Assembly: GCA_016861345.1 (NCBI GenBank)
Contig: BOLD01000001.1
Span: 310,001 to 374,000, forward strand
Length of the DNA stretch: 64,000 bases
Source of the DNA: Oligoflexia bacterium
Lineage (GTDB): Bacteria > Bdellovibrionota > Bdellovibrionia > Bdellovibrionales > Bdellovibrionaceae
Reading direction: 5' to 3'
Positions 44,469 through 53,252 of this stretch are shown here, one piece after another. A program made the translations under genes and the position numbers. How positions within the stretch are numbered: position 1 is the stretch's first letter; each line of letters begins with the position of its first letter. The notes under the pieces were generated by a model. That model worked only from the letters and a program-made list of their open reading frames with translations. It did not search any database and had not been told where the DNA came from.

Positions 44469-45150
44469 ATTGATTTTCCTCGATCAGAATGCGTTTGACG
44501 TCTTTAATCATTCCACTGTTTCCGCACAAATAAAAATGTGTGCTGGTATTTTTATAATCGATCTCAGTGATAAAGTTTTGTACGTATCCTTTTTTACCCT
44601 TCCACTGTTCAGAGGGGCGACTGAGAACATATTCGAATTCAAAATTGGGTAGTTCTTTTTTAAGATCTTCCAACTCTTTTTGGTAATAAAGATCGGCCTC
44701 TGTTCGAAGTCCAAATAACATTTTATATTTGAGATGGGGGAATTGCTTCTTTTTTGACATAAGATAGGAATAATGTTGAGCCAATCCGGTCCCTGTATTG
44801 AGAAAGACGATCTGTTCGGCGGGGGGGTCTTTGAAAAAGACTCTTCCAAAGGGGCCAGTGAATTGAAGTGTTTCTCCACCTTTAAGGGACCACACAAAAT
44901 TTGAGGCAATTCCGTTGGGAACATACTTGAATAGTAATCGAAAACCATCTTTTCGTTCTTCTGTGGATGCAATTGAATAAGCACGAAGCGTTGGTTTTGG
45001 GGTGGTGGGGACATGAAGCATAGCAAACTGCCCAGCTTTGAATTTGAATTCATTCGGGACTAAGGTCTTGAGAAAAAGCTCTCGGACGATCTCAGTGTGG
45101 TCAATTATAGTTTCTAAATGCATTTCATAGATGATTCTATTTGTCGCCAC
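44431..45150 (-). CDS. FAD/NAD(P)-dependent ferredoxin reductase-like protein
   Basis: 239 residues. Seen: FAD-binding beta barrel with LRAYSIAST (the RxYS motif), nucleotide-binding fold with NTGTGLAQHYSYLM, GLRTEADLYYQKELEDL and the C-terminal CGNSGMIKDVKRIL ending SEAFD. Belongs to the flavodoxin/ferredoxin-NADP reductase superfamily; there is no iron-sulfur domain, so it transfers electrons to a partner. GTG start at 45150 with GAGGTG upstream. Divergent from the 740-residue barrel gene, whose promoter lies within this gene's 5' end. Confidence 0.87.
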   Translation of the reverse strand: MATNRIIYEMHLETIIDHTEIVRELFLKTLVPNEFKFKAGQFAMLHVPTTPKPTLRAYSIASTEERKDGFRLLFKYVPNGIASNFVWSLKGGETLQFTGPFGRVFFKDPPAEQIVFLNTGTGLAQHYSYLMSKKKQFPHLKYKMLFGLRTEADLYYQKELEDLKKELPNFEFEYVLSRPSEQWKGKKGYVQNFITEIDYKNTSTHFYLCGNSGMIKDVKRILIEENQFEQDKIFSEAFD

Positions 45151-45169
45151 GAAGCTTCACCTCTATAAT
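45141..45169 (+). promoter_or_regulatory. Promoter for the 740-residue barrel protein
   Basis: TTGTCG (4/6), exactly 17 bp, TATAAT (6/6). The start would lie near 45176, giving a 31-base leader to ATG 45207. It overlaps the start codon of the divergent reductase gene (45150), so the two genes may compete for polymerase. Confidence 0.6.
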
Positions 45170-45206
45170 GTTCGTAAGTAAATTCAACAAGGTATGGGCA
45201 TATCAA

Positions 45207-47429
45207 ATGACAACATTTAAGCGACATCAAGCTTTAAAATTTACGTGTATAACTTTTCTTTTCACCACGGCATTATCGCTCTGCGCCGACGCTCAAAATA
45301 AGAAGAAAACTGCAGCACCTGCTCCAACTGCGGCCCCGGCTAAGTCCACAAATGCAGCAAGTCCCACTAAGCCTACTGAAGCCACTGGGGCTCAACCAGC
45401 GGCTGCAGATAATACTAATTTAAAGGGTGAAGTTCAACCGCCTGCACCTTTAGCTCCGCCGCCACCACCGAAGAGAAATGTTTCATCTGCTTATAATGCA
45501 GATTATAATGTACCCCTTCGCTTTGAAGTTTCAGATGAAAATGTTAATGTAAAACCCTTGCTGCTTGATTATGAGATGATAGCGCAGACTAATCTGAAAT
45601 TGGCGAGTTCTGAATTTAACGATAATACTTTTTATGTTGTGCTTTCAACATTAGACCGCCTAGAGCCGGCATTAGGACCACTTCTCGCAAAAAGTGCAGC
45701 AAATGAGTGGGTTCTTGTTGTGCGTTGGCCCGATGATCTTTTTCAAGATGGTATAATTGAAGCAATGAATCGTGCAGGAAAAACATTATGGCAGGCCGAG
45801 ATTACCCCGGACTCTGTCAAAAAGTGGAAAAGAACAATGGCGATATGGAAGGCGACTTTGAAAAAAAAATCTGGCTCTGAGGCTGCAGAGGCTTCGCCGG
45901 TATTAAAAACACAGTTTGCTATTCGAAATTTCAAGGCCCAGGGTGGAGCTCCTTTTTGGAAAATTGAGGAACCGATTCGATTTTGTGTAAGTAAAACTAT
46001 AGAGAACGGCCTTCAGACGCGTCTTTGCACGCGTTATTACGAGGTTGCAAAGTCAAATGACCGAATTGCAATGAGTCCTTTGAAGCAGGCTCCAACACCA
46101 GCTCGTGTGATTGCATTTGGTGGACAGGCTCCACTGAAGGACGTCAAAGAAGTTGAAGCTAATAAGCCAGTGCAGTTTTTTGCCGAGATTGCGTCAGGAG
46201 CTTCATATGAGTTTGTAGCAAAGCCGGTTCAGCTTAATCTTGTGGAGATTGTCGGTGATGATAATAATCCAGACGTTGCGCGATTAGTAGCTTGGGGACG
46301 TCGCCCAGTGACACAGGTTCGTGTTTTAACCAAAACAGAACTGACGTTTTTAGAAGAGCTTATCGGTCCGTGGTGGTATCAAACGATTGGTGATTTTCGA
46401 GAGTTTTATGATCTTGAATTGACAAAAGCAAAGCCGATGCTAGTTATTCCAGGAGAGGGTGGAGGTCTGTTCCGTCAAGATTTCGTTCTCAAGAATATCC
46501 CGACAGAGAAAATCCGCCCCTATGTTTCTAAAAGAACTCCAAAAGGAGTCTATCAGGATGGGGCGAAGATTTTAGGTCGAAAAGCCGCAGGAACTAAGGT
46601 CAGCTCAACAACAAACGGAACTGTTCCTGATAGTTCTGATCCTGCAAATAGTTTTGTTTGGAACTTTGGCGCGCAAAAAAGAGGAGATTTTAACAAGAGT
46701 TATCTATTGGTCGAGTCAGAAGGGGTAACCTACAAAGCATATTCTGAACATTTCAAGGGATATCCTGGAGAGATTTCGACTCGATTAACGGGTATAGTTG
46801 GTTCTGACACGGTTATTATGGGTGAGGTAATGTTGAACTATTGGTTCGAGGACCTTTTTGGTTGGACAAACTATTGGCTTTCACGTCAACGCTGGGGTGT
46901 TTCGGCAAAATATTTCCAAAGTTTAACAAAGGTGAAGGTTGGGCAAACTCAAAGTACACTCAACTATCTGACTTTGGATTTTAAATATCGCTTAAATCCG
47001 GGTCTTTGGGGACGGGATGAATCTTGGGGTCTGATGGGTAGTTACAACGAAGCCACCTATGATATTTTTAAGGCTAAGCTTTTTGGTGGCGGTATGTTCT
47101 GGGCTCGTTCGATGCCCAAGATTTTTGATGACCTCTTTAACTATGTTCCACTGATGAGATATCCAAAATGGGTGGACATGGAGTTTATTTATTACGTGAA
47201 CGTGATCAATAGTTCAGAAATTAAAGCCTATAACTTCGGTCAGGGCTTAGGAAACTGGCAGCTCAACTTCCACGGTAAAGTGATGTGGACCAAGCAATTC
47301 TTCGGGGAAGCGGGATTTGGTATCAAACAATTGGATTTCCAGCAGAATGTCAGCATGGCTGGGGTGACAAGACAGCGTATGCAATTCACATTGTTTTATG
47401 GAACGATGGGGTTGGGTTGGAGTTTCTAA
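45207..47429 (+). CDS. Large exported protein with C-terminal outer-membrane barrel
   Basis: 740 residues from ATG 45207. Seen: signal peptide (TFLFTTALSLCADAQN), a 60-residue low-complexity Ala/Pro/Lys/Thr linker (KKTAAPAPTAAPAKSTNAAS type), a middle domain of about 450 residues with mixed strands, and a C-terminal part of short amphipathic strands with aromatic girdles (WGVSAKYFQSLTKVKVG, LTLDFKYRLNPGLWGRDESW) ending GTMGLGWSF, the BAM-recognised Phe ending. The linker would thread through peptidoglycan. No named family recognised. A perfect TATAAT promoter lies upstream. The stop overlaps the convergent peptidase stop by 4 bp. Confidence 0.82.
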   Translation: MTTFKRHQALKFTCITFLFTTALSLCADAQNKKKTAAPAPTAAPAKSTNAASPTKPTEATGAQPAAADNTNLKGEVQPPAPLAPPPPPKRNVSSAYNADYNVPLRFEVSDENVNVKPLLLDYEMIAQTNLKLASSEFNDNTFYVVLSTLDRLEPALGPLLAKSAANEWVLVVRWPDDLFQDGIIEAMNRAGKTLWQAEITPDSVKKWKRTMAIWKATLKKKSGSEAAEASPVLKTQFAIRNFKAQGGAPFWKIEEPIRFCVSKTIENGLQTRLCTRYYEVAKSNDRIAMSPLKQAPTPARVIAFGGQAPLKDVKEVEANKPVQFFAEIASGASYEFVAKPVQLNLVEIVGDDNNPDVARLVAWGRRPVTQVRVLTKTELTFLEELIGPWWYQTIGDFREFYDLELTKAKPMLVIPGEGGGLFRQDFVLKNIPTEKIRPYVSKRTPKGVYQDGAKILGRKAAGTKVSSTTNGTVPDSSDPANSFVWNFGAQKRGDFNKSYLLVESEGVTYKAYSEHFKGYPGEISTRLTGIVGSDTVIMGEVMLNYWFEDLFGWTNYWLSRQRWGVSAKYFQSLTKVKVGQTQSTLNYLTLDFKYRLNPGLWGRDESWGLMGSYNEATYDIFKAKLFGGGMFWARSMPKIFDDLFNYVPLMRYPKWVDMEFIYYVNVINSSEIKAYNFGQGLGNWQLNFHGKVMWTKQFFGEAGFGIKQLDFQQNVSMAGVTRQRMQFTLFYGTMGLGWSF

Positions 47430-48721
47430 AAATGTTCTGTGAATCGAATGTCTAATTCAGACTGATCATTAAAATTCGAAATATCTTCTTTTGTAAGCTT
47501 TTCTCCAGAAAGAACCCTCGAGAAGAGCTTATGAAACTGCCCATTTTCATTCAAATCACTGACGGGCACGTGTCCAGAGTCTTGAACTAAAAACAGCTGC
47601 GCAGGCCCCTGAGCTACATTTTTATAGTGACGAATGGCGGCCGGAGCCTCAGTCGCCCCATCGGTTGTTCCGTTAAAATAATAAACTGGGACAGTCAGTG
47701 GGTAATCTGTGGCACGATAAAGTTTGATGGGAATTTTTCTTTTCTCGCATTCATCAGCATAGGCAGTGTATTTTGCTGGATAAAGTCTTCCTTTGTCAAA
47801 ATAGGCCAGCCGATTGGCGTATTCTTGTCTGGCATCAAATTCACGACAGGCGATATGGAGAAAAGTAAAGGCCCCAAACTCTTCTGAGTCCTCTGAACGA
47901 CTTCTTTCTTCAGAGCCCCGTCCATATCCTTGTAACATGGAAATCAAAGAAGCCTCTTCTTGCTCGAAAAAACCAGTCAGTACATGAGTTGTGAGCTTTT
48001 CCCAGTCTTTAGAGTACATCAGATATTTCACAAGATCTGAAAACCAAAAAGGATCAAGTTGTGGGTGAGCAGATAGCTGCAATATTCTGACTTTCAGATT
48101 CGCAGGAAGTTGATTGAAAAACTTTTGAATCAGCTTCAGTTTATGAGGAGGCTGCCAAAGGGCAGGGCCACCGTCGTAGATGACTCCCTCTAAAATTAAA
48201 GCTCGCGTTTTTTCAGGAAAAAATGAAGCAAAAATTGTTGCTGGCACGGTCCCGTAAGAGTGTCCCCAGATAGAGACTTGATGAGCACCAAAACTTTTTA
48301 AAATCTCAGCTCCATCTCGAGCGATGGATTCGGATCGATAATAATTGTGATCATCAATCAGCGTAGCTGTCTCGGGACGACTACAGGCAACGCCTCTTTG
48401 ATCAAAAAGAATAATGTTCCAATCTTTCAAATACTGATATTGCTCTTTTGAATCGTGAGCTGAGCTGCCAGGGCCACCAAAAAATACTAAGACAGTAGGC
48501 TTATTTGAATTAAAGGGCTCAAAAGTCCATGCATAAATTGAGGTTGTTCCGAGATGGGGTTCGTCATAGTTGATGGGGACTTGAACTCGCACGCCGTGTT
48601 CATTTTGATAGGATAAACATACTTGCTCACCTGTTTTGTATGGTGAAGAGGGTGTTAGAGCTAAAGCAAGTCCTGGTAAAAGAAAATTCAGTGTAAAGAC
48701 AAAAAAAGCGGCCTTTTTCAT
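47426..48721 (-). CDS. Exported alpha/beta hydrolase, S33 proline-iminopeptidase-like
   Basis: 431 residues. Seen: signal peptide (MKKAAFFVFTLNFLLPGLALA), oxyanion segment FFGGPGSSAHDS, NIILFDQRGVACSRPE, nucleophile GHSYGT, Asp in FNGTTDGATEAP and His in QDSGHVPVSD. These are the S33 peptidase hallmarks (proline iminopeptidase, tripeptidyl aminopeptidase). Predicted periplasmic or secreted peptide trimming, which suits a protein-feeding life. The 48722-48926 stretch upstream also holds an inverted repeat belonging to the next rightward gene. Confidence 0.9.
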   Translation of the reverse strand: MKKAAFFVFTLNFLLPGLALALTPSSPYKTGEQVCLSYQNEHGVRVQVPINYDEPHLGTTSIYAWTFEPFNSNKPTVLVFFGGPGSSAHDSKEQYQYLKDWNIILFDQRGVACSRPETATLIDDHNYYRSESIARDGAEILKSFGAHQVSIWGHSYGTVPATIFASFFPEKTRALILEGVIYDGGPALWQPPHKLKLIQKFFNQLPANLKVRILQLSAHPQLDPFWFSDLVKYLMYSKDWEKLTTHVLTGFFEQEEASLISMLQGYGRGSEERSRSEDSEEFGAFTFLHIACREFDARQEYANRLAYFDKGRLYPAKYTAYADECEKRKIPIKLYRATDYPLTVPVYYFNGTTDGATEAPAAIRHYKNVAQGPAQLFLVQDSGHVPVSDLNENGQFHKLFSRVLSGEKLTKEDISNFNDQSELDIRFTEHF

Positions 48722-48810
48722 AGGCCCTCACTTATAACATAGCTCAGGGCTGAGGGGGGATATTCTTAATGAGGGTGGAAGTTTCTACAAATTTTGATCA
48801 AAATGCTCAT

Positions 48811-48895
48811 TTTGAGTCTGGTAACTGGTTGGTTAGCAATTGATTTTTTGTTGAAGGGGAAAATTATCGGCATCATTCTTGATACCAGACTCAAA
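48811..48895 (+). repeat. 13-bp perfect inverted repeat with 59-bp spacer
   Basis: TTTGAGTCTGGTA at 48811-48823 is the exact inverse of TACCAGACTCAAA at 48883-48895. The second arm ends 31 bases before the ATG of the small Cys protein. It could fold the leader RNA, be bound by a dimeric factor, or be a tiny transposon remnant; no target duplication is seen at its edges. No other copy was noticed in the window. Confidence 0.65.
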
Positions 48896-48926
48896 GAACA
48901 ATTAACTTTATTGAGGAAGGATTTTT

Positions 48927-49316
48927 ATGAAAACGATGACTTTAGTGTTTTCGCTATTAATTTCAGTGCCAGTCTTATCATTTTTTGATTTACCTGCTAA
49001 CGAATCGCGGGTTAAAGCGGATATTCGCTGTGAAGGTCAGGACGGCGGGATTGCTTTTTCTATTCCAAAAAATACAGAGCAAGCCAAAGTGTGGAGCGTG
49101 AAGCGCGGGGAAGATACGGGCTATGAGCTGAAGGTGAATAAGTTTCAAGTCTATCGATGCCCAGGTTGTTTTAAATTCGAAGTTGAATTTTTGGGCACTC
49201 AATTTTTTGCCGATATCATGAACATGGACTTGATTTATAAAGGTCTTGATAGTCGGGGTAATGAGAAAGAAGTTCTTCGGGCCCGTTGTCTCATGACAGA
49301 AAAAAAGGCGCATTAA
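48927..49316 (+). CDS. Small secreted cysteine-containing protein
   Basis: 129 residues with GAGGAAGG ahead of the ATG. Seen: signal peptide (MKTMTLVFSLLISVPVLSFF), about 110 mature residues of beta character with four cysteines: one early (DIRCEGQDGG), two in CPGC, one near the end (RARCLM), suggesting two disulfides or a CxxC redox/metal site. No family recognised. Lies after an inverted repeat at 48811-48895 and 15 bp from a convergent regulator gene. Confidence 0.75.
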   Translation: MKTMTLVFSLLISVPVLSFFDLPANESRVKADIRCEGQDGGIAFSIPKNTEQAKVWSVKRGEDTGYELKVNKFQVYRCPGCFKFEVEFLGTQFFADIMNMDLIYKGLDSRGNEKEVLRARCLMTEKKAH

Positions 49317-49331
49317 TATCGATGGTGGAAA

Positions 49332-50150
49332 TTATTTCGAGACGGGATAAAGATGCACGAGGACTCGAAATAGTTTTCCGTCGTATGGCGGAGGAGAGTT
49401 TTCTCGTACGATAATATGGACGGCGTTTTTCAACTCCTCTTGGACTTCGGATAATCGGTCTTTGGGTATGACCACTGTGTGTACCCATGTTTCGTCGTCA
49501 GGTGTTTGTTTCCGTTCAAGATGAGACAGGCTTTCGATAAAAAAGTTTTTCAGTGTTGGTAAGATATCCGAGAAAGTGAGATGCTGAGCAAAGAGATTTT
49601 GGACTTGTGGTGAGAGAGTTCCGTTTGACGAGCGCTGTAAAATATTAAGGCGAACCAAACCGTCTATTGCTTTTTGAATCTCGTCAGTTGTTCCTCGCCC
49701 AAGCCGTTCTAAAAACCACGACGGCTTCCCATTTTGTCCCTTGATGTTGCAGAGAAAAAACACATCCCATGCATAGGGAATACTTAATAGCTCTAAAAAG
49801 TCCTCTTTTTTTAGAGTAGCTCCGCCATCGTCTCTATTGAGTTCGGCAAGGCGTTTTAGGAGATAGGACTTTGCAGGGCCGGGACGAGCAGTTTCATAGT
49901 GAAGTAAGATTTCAAGATATTCTTTTTCTCCAGCATTGAGCTCAAAGGCCCGACAAATTCCTGGAAACCATTTTGGATTAAGAGCTCGCTTTCCAGTCAA
50001 CATAAGTGAGAGTGCATTCGGGGAAGAAATCTTTGCCTGCTTTAATAATTTTCGACGAGAATATTTTGGATTATTGGCTGCCATATAGAGATCCATGGCT
50101 TTGATGAAGGCTCGTGTGGTTCTGTAATCATAAATCCTAGGTTTTTTCAT
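49332..50150 (-). CDS. TIGR02147-family DNA-binding-like regulator
   Basis: 272 residues from ATG 50150 (GGAGA 4 bases upstream; an upstream 19-residue extension is rejected). Seen: N-terminal YDYRTTRAFIKAMDLYMAAN, then a helix-turn-helix-like block SRRKLLKQAKISSPNALSLMLTGKRAL where a repeat of Ser/Leu spacing matches the family, and the DUF4423-type C-terminus with ETWVHTVVIPKDRLSEVQEE. Known: this family is expanded in Bdellovibrio and Fibrobacter relatives and is presumed regulatory; targets unknown. Divergent from the S13 peptidase gene across a 208-bp gap. Confidence 0.82.
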   Translation of the reverse strand: MKKPRIYDYRTTRAFIKAMDLYMAANNPKYSRRKLLKQAKISSPNALSLMLTGKRALNPKWFPGICRAFELNAGEKEYLEILLHYETARPGPAKSYLLKRLAELNRDDGGATLKKEDFLELLSIPYAWDVFFLCNIKGQNGKPSWFLERLGRGTTDEIQKAIDGLVRLNILQRSSNGTLSPQVQNLFAQHLTFSDILPTLKNFFIESLSHLERKQTPDDETWVHTVVIPKDRLSEVQEELKNAVHIIVRENSPPPYDGKLFRVLVHLYPVSK

Positions 50151-50358
50151 ATATTCTCCATGATAGGCCCAGCTAATTATATTGATCAACAAATAATGAA
50201 GGCCCATCTTGGTAATGAAAAGTACAGGTTCTTGTTTGGGTGCCTCTTTATGGCCTCTGTTTAAACCTTCGACAGGTGTTCATTTGGTGTATAGCCACTA
50301 TATTTTAGATAAAGACGGTCTCAGTTTGGCGCAAACCTTGCTCAAAGGGAATCAGCTT

Positions 50359-51651
50359 ATGGAAAAACTCATTTTGAAAACAATATTAGGGGCATCTTTT
50401 GTCTTTGCATCATCGTTGTCTTTTGCGGCAACGTTGAAGGCGTCGTGCTATCTTCAAGAGGCTGACGGAAAGCAAGTTCAAGGAGTACGTCAAGATAAAA
50501 TATATGAGATCGCATCCGTCAGTAAGGTGATTACATCGTATTGGGCCATTTCAAAAATGGGAGTCGAGGGGCGCTTTGAGACGAAAATTGCTGTGACCCC
50601 TGTTGCTGAAGATCTTTATGATGTCCATTTGATTGGATCAAGGGACCCCTATCTAGGGAGAGAGTCTTTGCAGAATATCATTGTGAATTTGAACCAGATC
50701 GGTGTTAAACGAGTACGAACGCTCTCATTTGACGAAAACTTTAAGTATTTTGATGACATTCGCCATCGTATGATTGCTCAGGGGCATTTTGGTTTGAATG
50801 ACCCGGCTCCGAACGTCGTCGTTCGTCAACTTCAGGCATCATTAAGTCACTTGCATAAAAATTATGAGCAGACTCAGCAGAAGGCAGAGTCAATTCATTC
50901 AATGAAACTGCCGGAAAATATAACTTTCAAGATCGGTCAAATTATAACAGTTTCCAGTGAAAGCATGAAGCTTTCCACAGAAGCAAAAACATATATTTAC
51001 CAATCAGCACCCTTAGTGACCTTGCTAAAAGAAATGAATCGGAATTCGAATAATCATGCGGCCAATCAGATTTTCGAAGCTCTTGGAGGTCATTCAGAGT
51101 TTCAGACCTTTATTAAGGAGAAATTAAATTTGACTGAGAAGCAGTTAAGTATGGTGAATGGATCTGGTGATCGATACGATCTGCCCAAGGGTGGTAAGGT
51201 CTATAATTCGGCAACTTGTCAGTCTGTTGTGAAGGTGATTAAGGCTTTGCAAGAAGAATTAAGTCAGAAAGCGAAGCTGGGTCTTAAGGATATTATGGCC
51301 GTTGCAGGTAGAGATGTGGAAGATGAAAATAGCACTGTATCCAATATCTATGGGGCGACGCCGGAGATCGAGGGAGCCATGATAGCCAAAACAGGCACTG
51401 TTAATCCGGCTGTGACTTTAGCAGGAGTCGTGTCAACTCAAGAGGGAATGATTTACTTTGGATTCATTTATGGAACGAATGGGTCAGATGCAGATTGGAA
51501 AGCCGGACGAGCAAAGATTCGGACTGATGTTGCCAAGTTGATTCACAATCATGGAGGTAAAAAGGAAATTGAGTATTCAGGTGAAGCCTTCTTGCCATTT
51601 GATCAACTGTCAACATTGAGAGAAGCTCCTTCAACTGAGGTGTTGAAATAA
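50359..51651 (+). CDS. dacB: S13 D-alanyl-D-alanine carboxypeptidase/endopeptidase (PBP4-type)
   Basis: 430 residues from ATG 50359 (AAGGGA upstream). Seen: signal peptide (GASFVFASSLSFAA), SxxK in EIASVSKVITSYW, SxN in NRNSNNHAANQIFEALGG and KTG in MIAKTGTVNPAV. Order and spacing with an inserted domain between SxxK and SxN fit peptidase S13 (DacB). Trims or opens peptidoglycan peptide crosslinks in the periplasm; related predator enzymes round the prey cell wall, but whether this one does is inference. The stop overlaps the ankyrin gene start by one base (TAATG). Confidence 0.9.
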   Translation: MEKLILKTILGASFVFASSLSFAATLKASCYLQEADGKQVQGVRQDKIYEIASVSKVITSYWAISKMGVEGRFETKIAVTPVAEDLYDVHLIGSRDPYLGRESLQNIIVNLNQIGVKRVRTLSFDENFKYFDDIRHRMIAQGHFGLNDPAPNVVVRQLQASLSHLHKNYEQTQQKAESIHSMKLPENITFKIGQIITVSSESMKLSTEAKTYIYQSAPLVTLLKEMNRNSNNHAANQIFEALGGHSEFQTFIKEKLNLTEKQLSMVNGSGDRYDLPKGGKVYNSATCQSVVKVIKALQEELSQKAKLGLKDIMAVAGRDVEDENSTVSNIYGATPEIEGAMIAKTGTVNPAVTLAGVVSTQEGMIYFGFIYGTNGSDADWKAGRAKIRTDVAKLIHNHGGKKEIEYSGEAFLPFDQLSTLREAPSTEVLK

Positions 51652-52289
51652 TGTTGATCAAAAGTCTAATCATTTCTTTAACCTTGGTAGTCTCGGTTTC
51701 GTTATCAGCAGCGGAAAATGATCAATTACTCGAGTCCGCTGCTCGAGGGGATATTTCATCAGTTCAGAAAATTTTGAAGAAAAAAACAAAAGTTGATCGA
51801 ACAAATCAATTTGGTGAAACGGCATTAATCAAGGCCGCACACAATGGTCATCAAGACATTGTTGAGTTTCTCGTTTCCAAAAAAGCAAATTTAAATCATC
51901 AGGATAAGTCTGGAAATACAGCGTTAGTTTATGCCGTCTCTTCAGGTGAAAAAAAATTGGCTCTCTTTCTCATTGAAAAAGGAGCTGATTTGAATCTCAA
52001 AAATAAAGAGAAAGAATCGGTTTTTTTTGAAGCCGTCCGAGTGGGTTCTGTTGAGATACTTGAAGCACTGTTAAGTAAAAATCCACAGGGGCTAAAAGAA
52101 ACTAACAACGATGGAGATAGTCTTTTACATACAGCAATTCAAAATTTTCAATTGAAGATTGCCGAAATTCTTTTGCAAAAAGGTTTAACAGGTTCTGTTA
52201 AGAACACATCAGGAGTGTCTGCGCTGGAGCTTTCTGTGCAGCAGGGAATAAAGGCAGATTCAAAGTTGGGCCAACTTTTACGTAAATAA
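51651..52289 (+). CDS. Exported ankyrin-repeat protein
   Basis: 212 residues. Seen: signal peptide (SLIISLTLVVSVSLSAA), then five to six ankyrin repeats: NQFGETALIKAAHNGHQDIV, DKSGNTALVYAVSSGEKKLA, NKEKESVFFEAVRVGSVEIL, NNDGDSLLHTAIQNFQLKIA and NTSGVSALELSVQQG. Ankyrins bind proteins. It is translationally coupled to dacB, so it may bind or restrain the carboxypeptidase in the periplasm, or shield self from it. No proof of this; a general binding role is the alternative. Confidence 0.88.
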   Translation: MLIKSLIISLTLVVSVSLSAAENDQLLESAARGDISSVQKILKKKTKVDRTNQFGETALIKAAHNGHQDIVEFLVSKKANLNHQDKSGNTALVYAVSSGEKKLALFLIEKGADLNLKNKEKESVFFEAVRVGSVEILEALLSKNPQGLKETNNDGDSLLHTAIQNFQLKIAEILLQKGLTGSVKNTSGVSALELSVQQGIKADSKLGQLLRK

Positions 52290-52367
52290 TTTCTCGATTC
52301 ATCTCATCTTGAGACACTTTTGATTTAAGGCTTGGAGAAAATTTCCGATAAGAGTCATGATATCTAC

Positions 52368-53054
52368 ATGGGGGAAAATCGTTTGTCGAATCAAGCGAAG
52401 GTCGTTGCTTTTTCAAGTTCTGGTGATATTCCTGAGAGGGCTTATTCGTCTACGCATTCATTACTTGAATCATTAAGAATTGTCGATCCCATGACCCATG
52501 CTCATTGTTTGCGAGTCGGGAAATATTCTTTTTATTTGGCTCAGGCAGCAGGGCTAACTGAATATGAGCAAAAGGTTGCAGAGTTTGCAGGTATGCTTCA
52601 CGATGTCGGCAAGATGGGAATCGAGCGAGCCATTGTTCATAAACCCGGACGACTGACAAATGATGAGTATGGGCGAATGATGTCGCATCCTGTGCTAAGC
52701 GCAGAGATTATCCAGCCACTGACTCATCATGATTTTTTTAGGCAAGTTGTACCTGCTGTTAGAGCACACCACGAGAGAGTTGATGGCGAAGGTTATCCCG
52801 ACAAGCTTTCAGATGATGGAATTCCTCTTCTTGCTCGAGTGATTTTGATTGTGGATACTTTAGATGCCATGGGGCAGGATCGCTCATATAGAAAAGGTCT
52901 TCCATTGGATGCTATTTATCGAGAGCTTCAAAGATTTGCTGGAACTCAGTTTGATAAATCCCTTGTGAGAATATTTTTAGATAGTCATCGGTTTTGGAAG
53001 AATCAAGTTCATGACGATGAAACCTTCCATAAAATTGTGTCAAAAGTGGCTTAA
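52368..53054 (+). CDS. HD-GYP domain phosphodiesterase
   Basis: About 228 residues. Seen: metal-binding HD motif FAGMLHDVGKMGI, then VVPAVRAHHERVDGEGYPDKLSDDGIPLLARVILIVDTLDAM with the GYP triad. This is the c-di-GMP-hydrolysing HD-GYP core (about 180 residues), with no receiver or sensor domain before it. Start unclear: ATG 52368 or an in-frame TTG at 52332; neither has a good ribosome-binding site. c-di-GMP governs predatory versus host-independent growth in Bdellovibrio, so this may be a regulator of that switch (inference). Confidence 0.9.
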   Translation: MGENRLSNQAKVVAFSSSGDIPERAYSSTHSLLESLRIVDPMTHAHCLRVGKYSFYLAQAAGLTEYEQKVAEFAGMLHDVGKMGIERAIVHKPGRLTNDEYGRMMSHPVLSAEIIQPLTHHDFFRQVVPAVRAHHERVDGEGYPDKLSDDGIPLLARVILIVDTLDAMGQDRSYRKGLPLDAIYRELQRFAGTQFDKSLVRIFLDSHRFWKNQVHDDETFHKIVSKVA

Positions 53055-53252
53055 GTTGTTCCCAATATTTTTAAGACCCTGTTAGGAAATCAACACGCAG
53101 AAACTACAGGGTTTCCTTCAACTCAAATCTATTCATTTTTATCTCAAATTTAGGCCCAATTTGGTCATTTTTTAGAGATCGAGCAATTACTTTATAGCAT
53201 CGCATCATATTGTTGACTTCACTACTGAATATAGCTTTTACTGACGCCCTGT

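Noticed and set aside
48794-48988. 64-codon frame with a hydrophobic N-terminus
   Set aside because: It overlaps the small Cys protein gene in another frame, lacks a ribosome-binding site and spans the inverted repeat; the gene at 48927 has GAGGAAGG.
53073-53112. Hairpin ACCCTGT/ACAGGGT after the HD-GYP gene as a terminator
   Set aside because: The loop is 20-odd bases and no T run follows; too weak to call.
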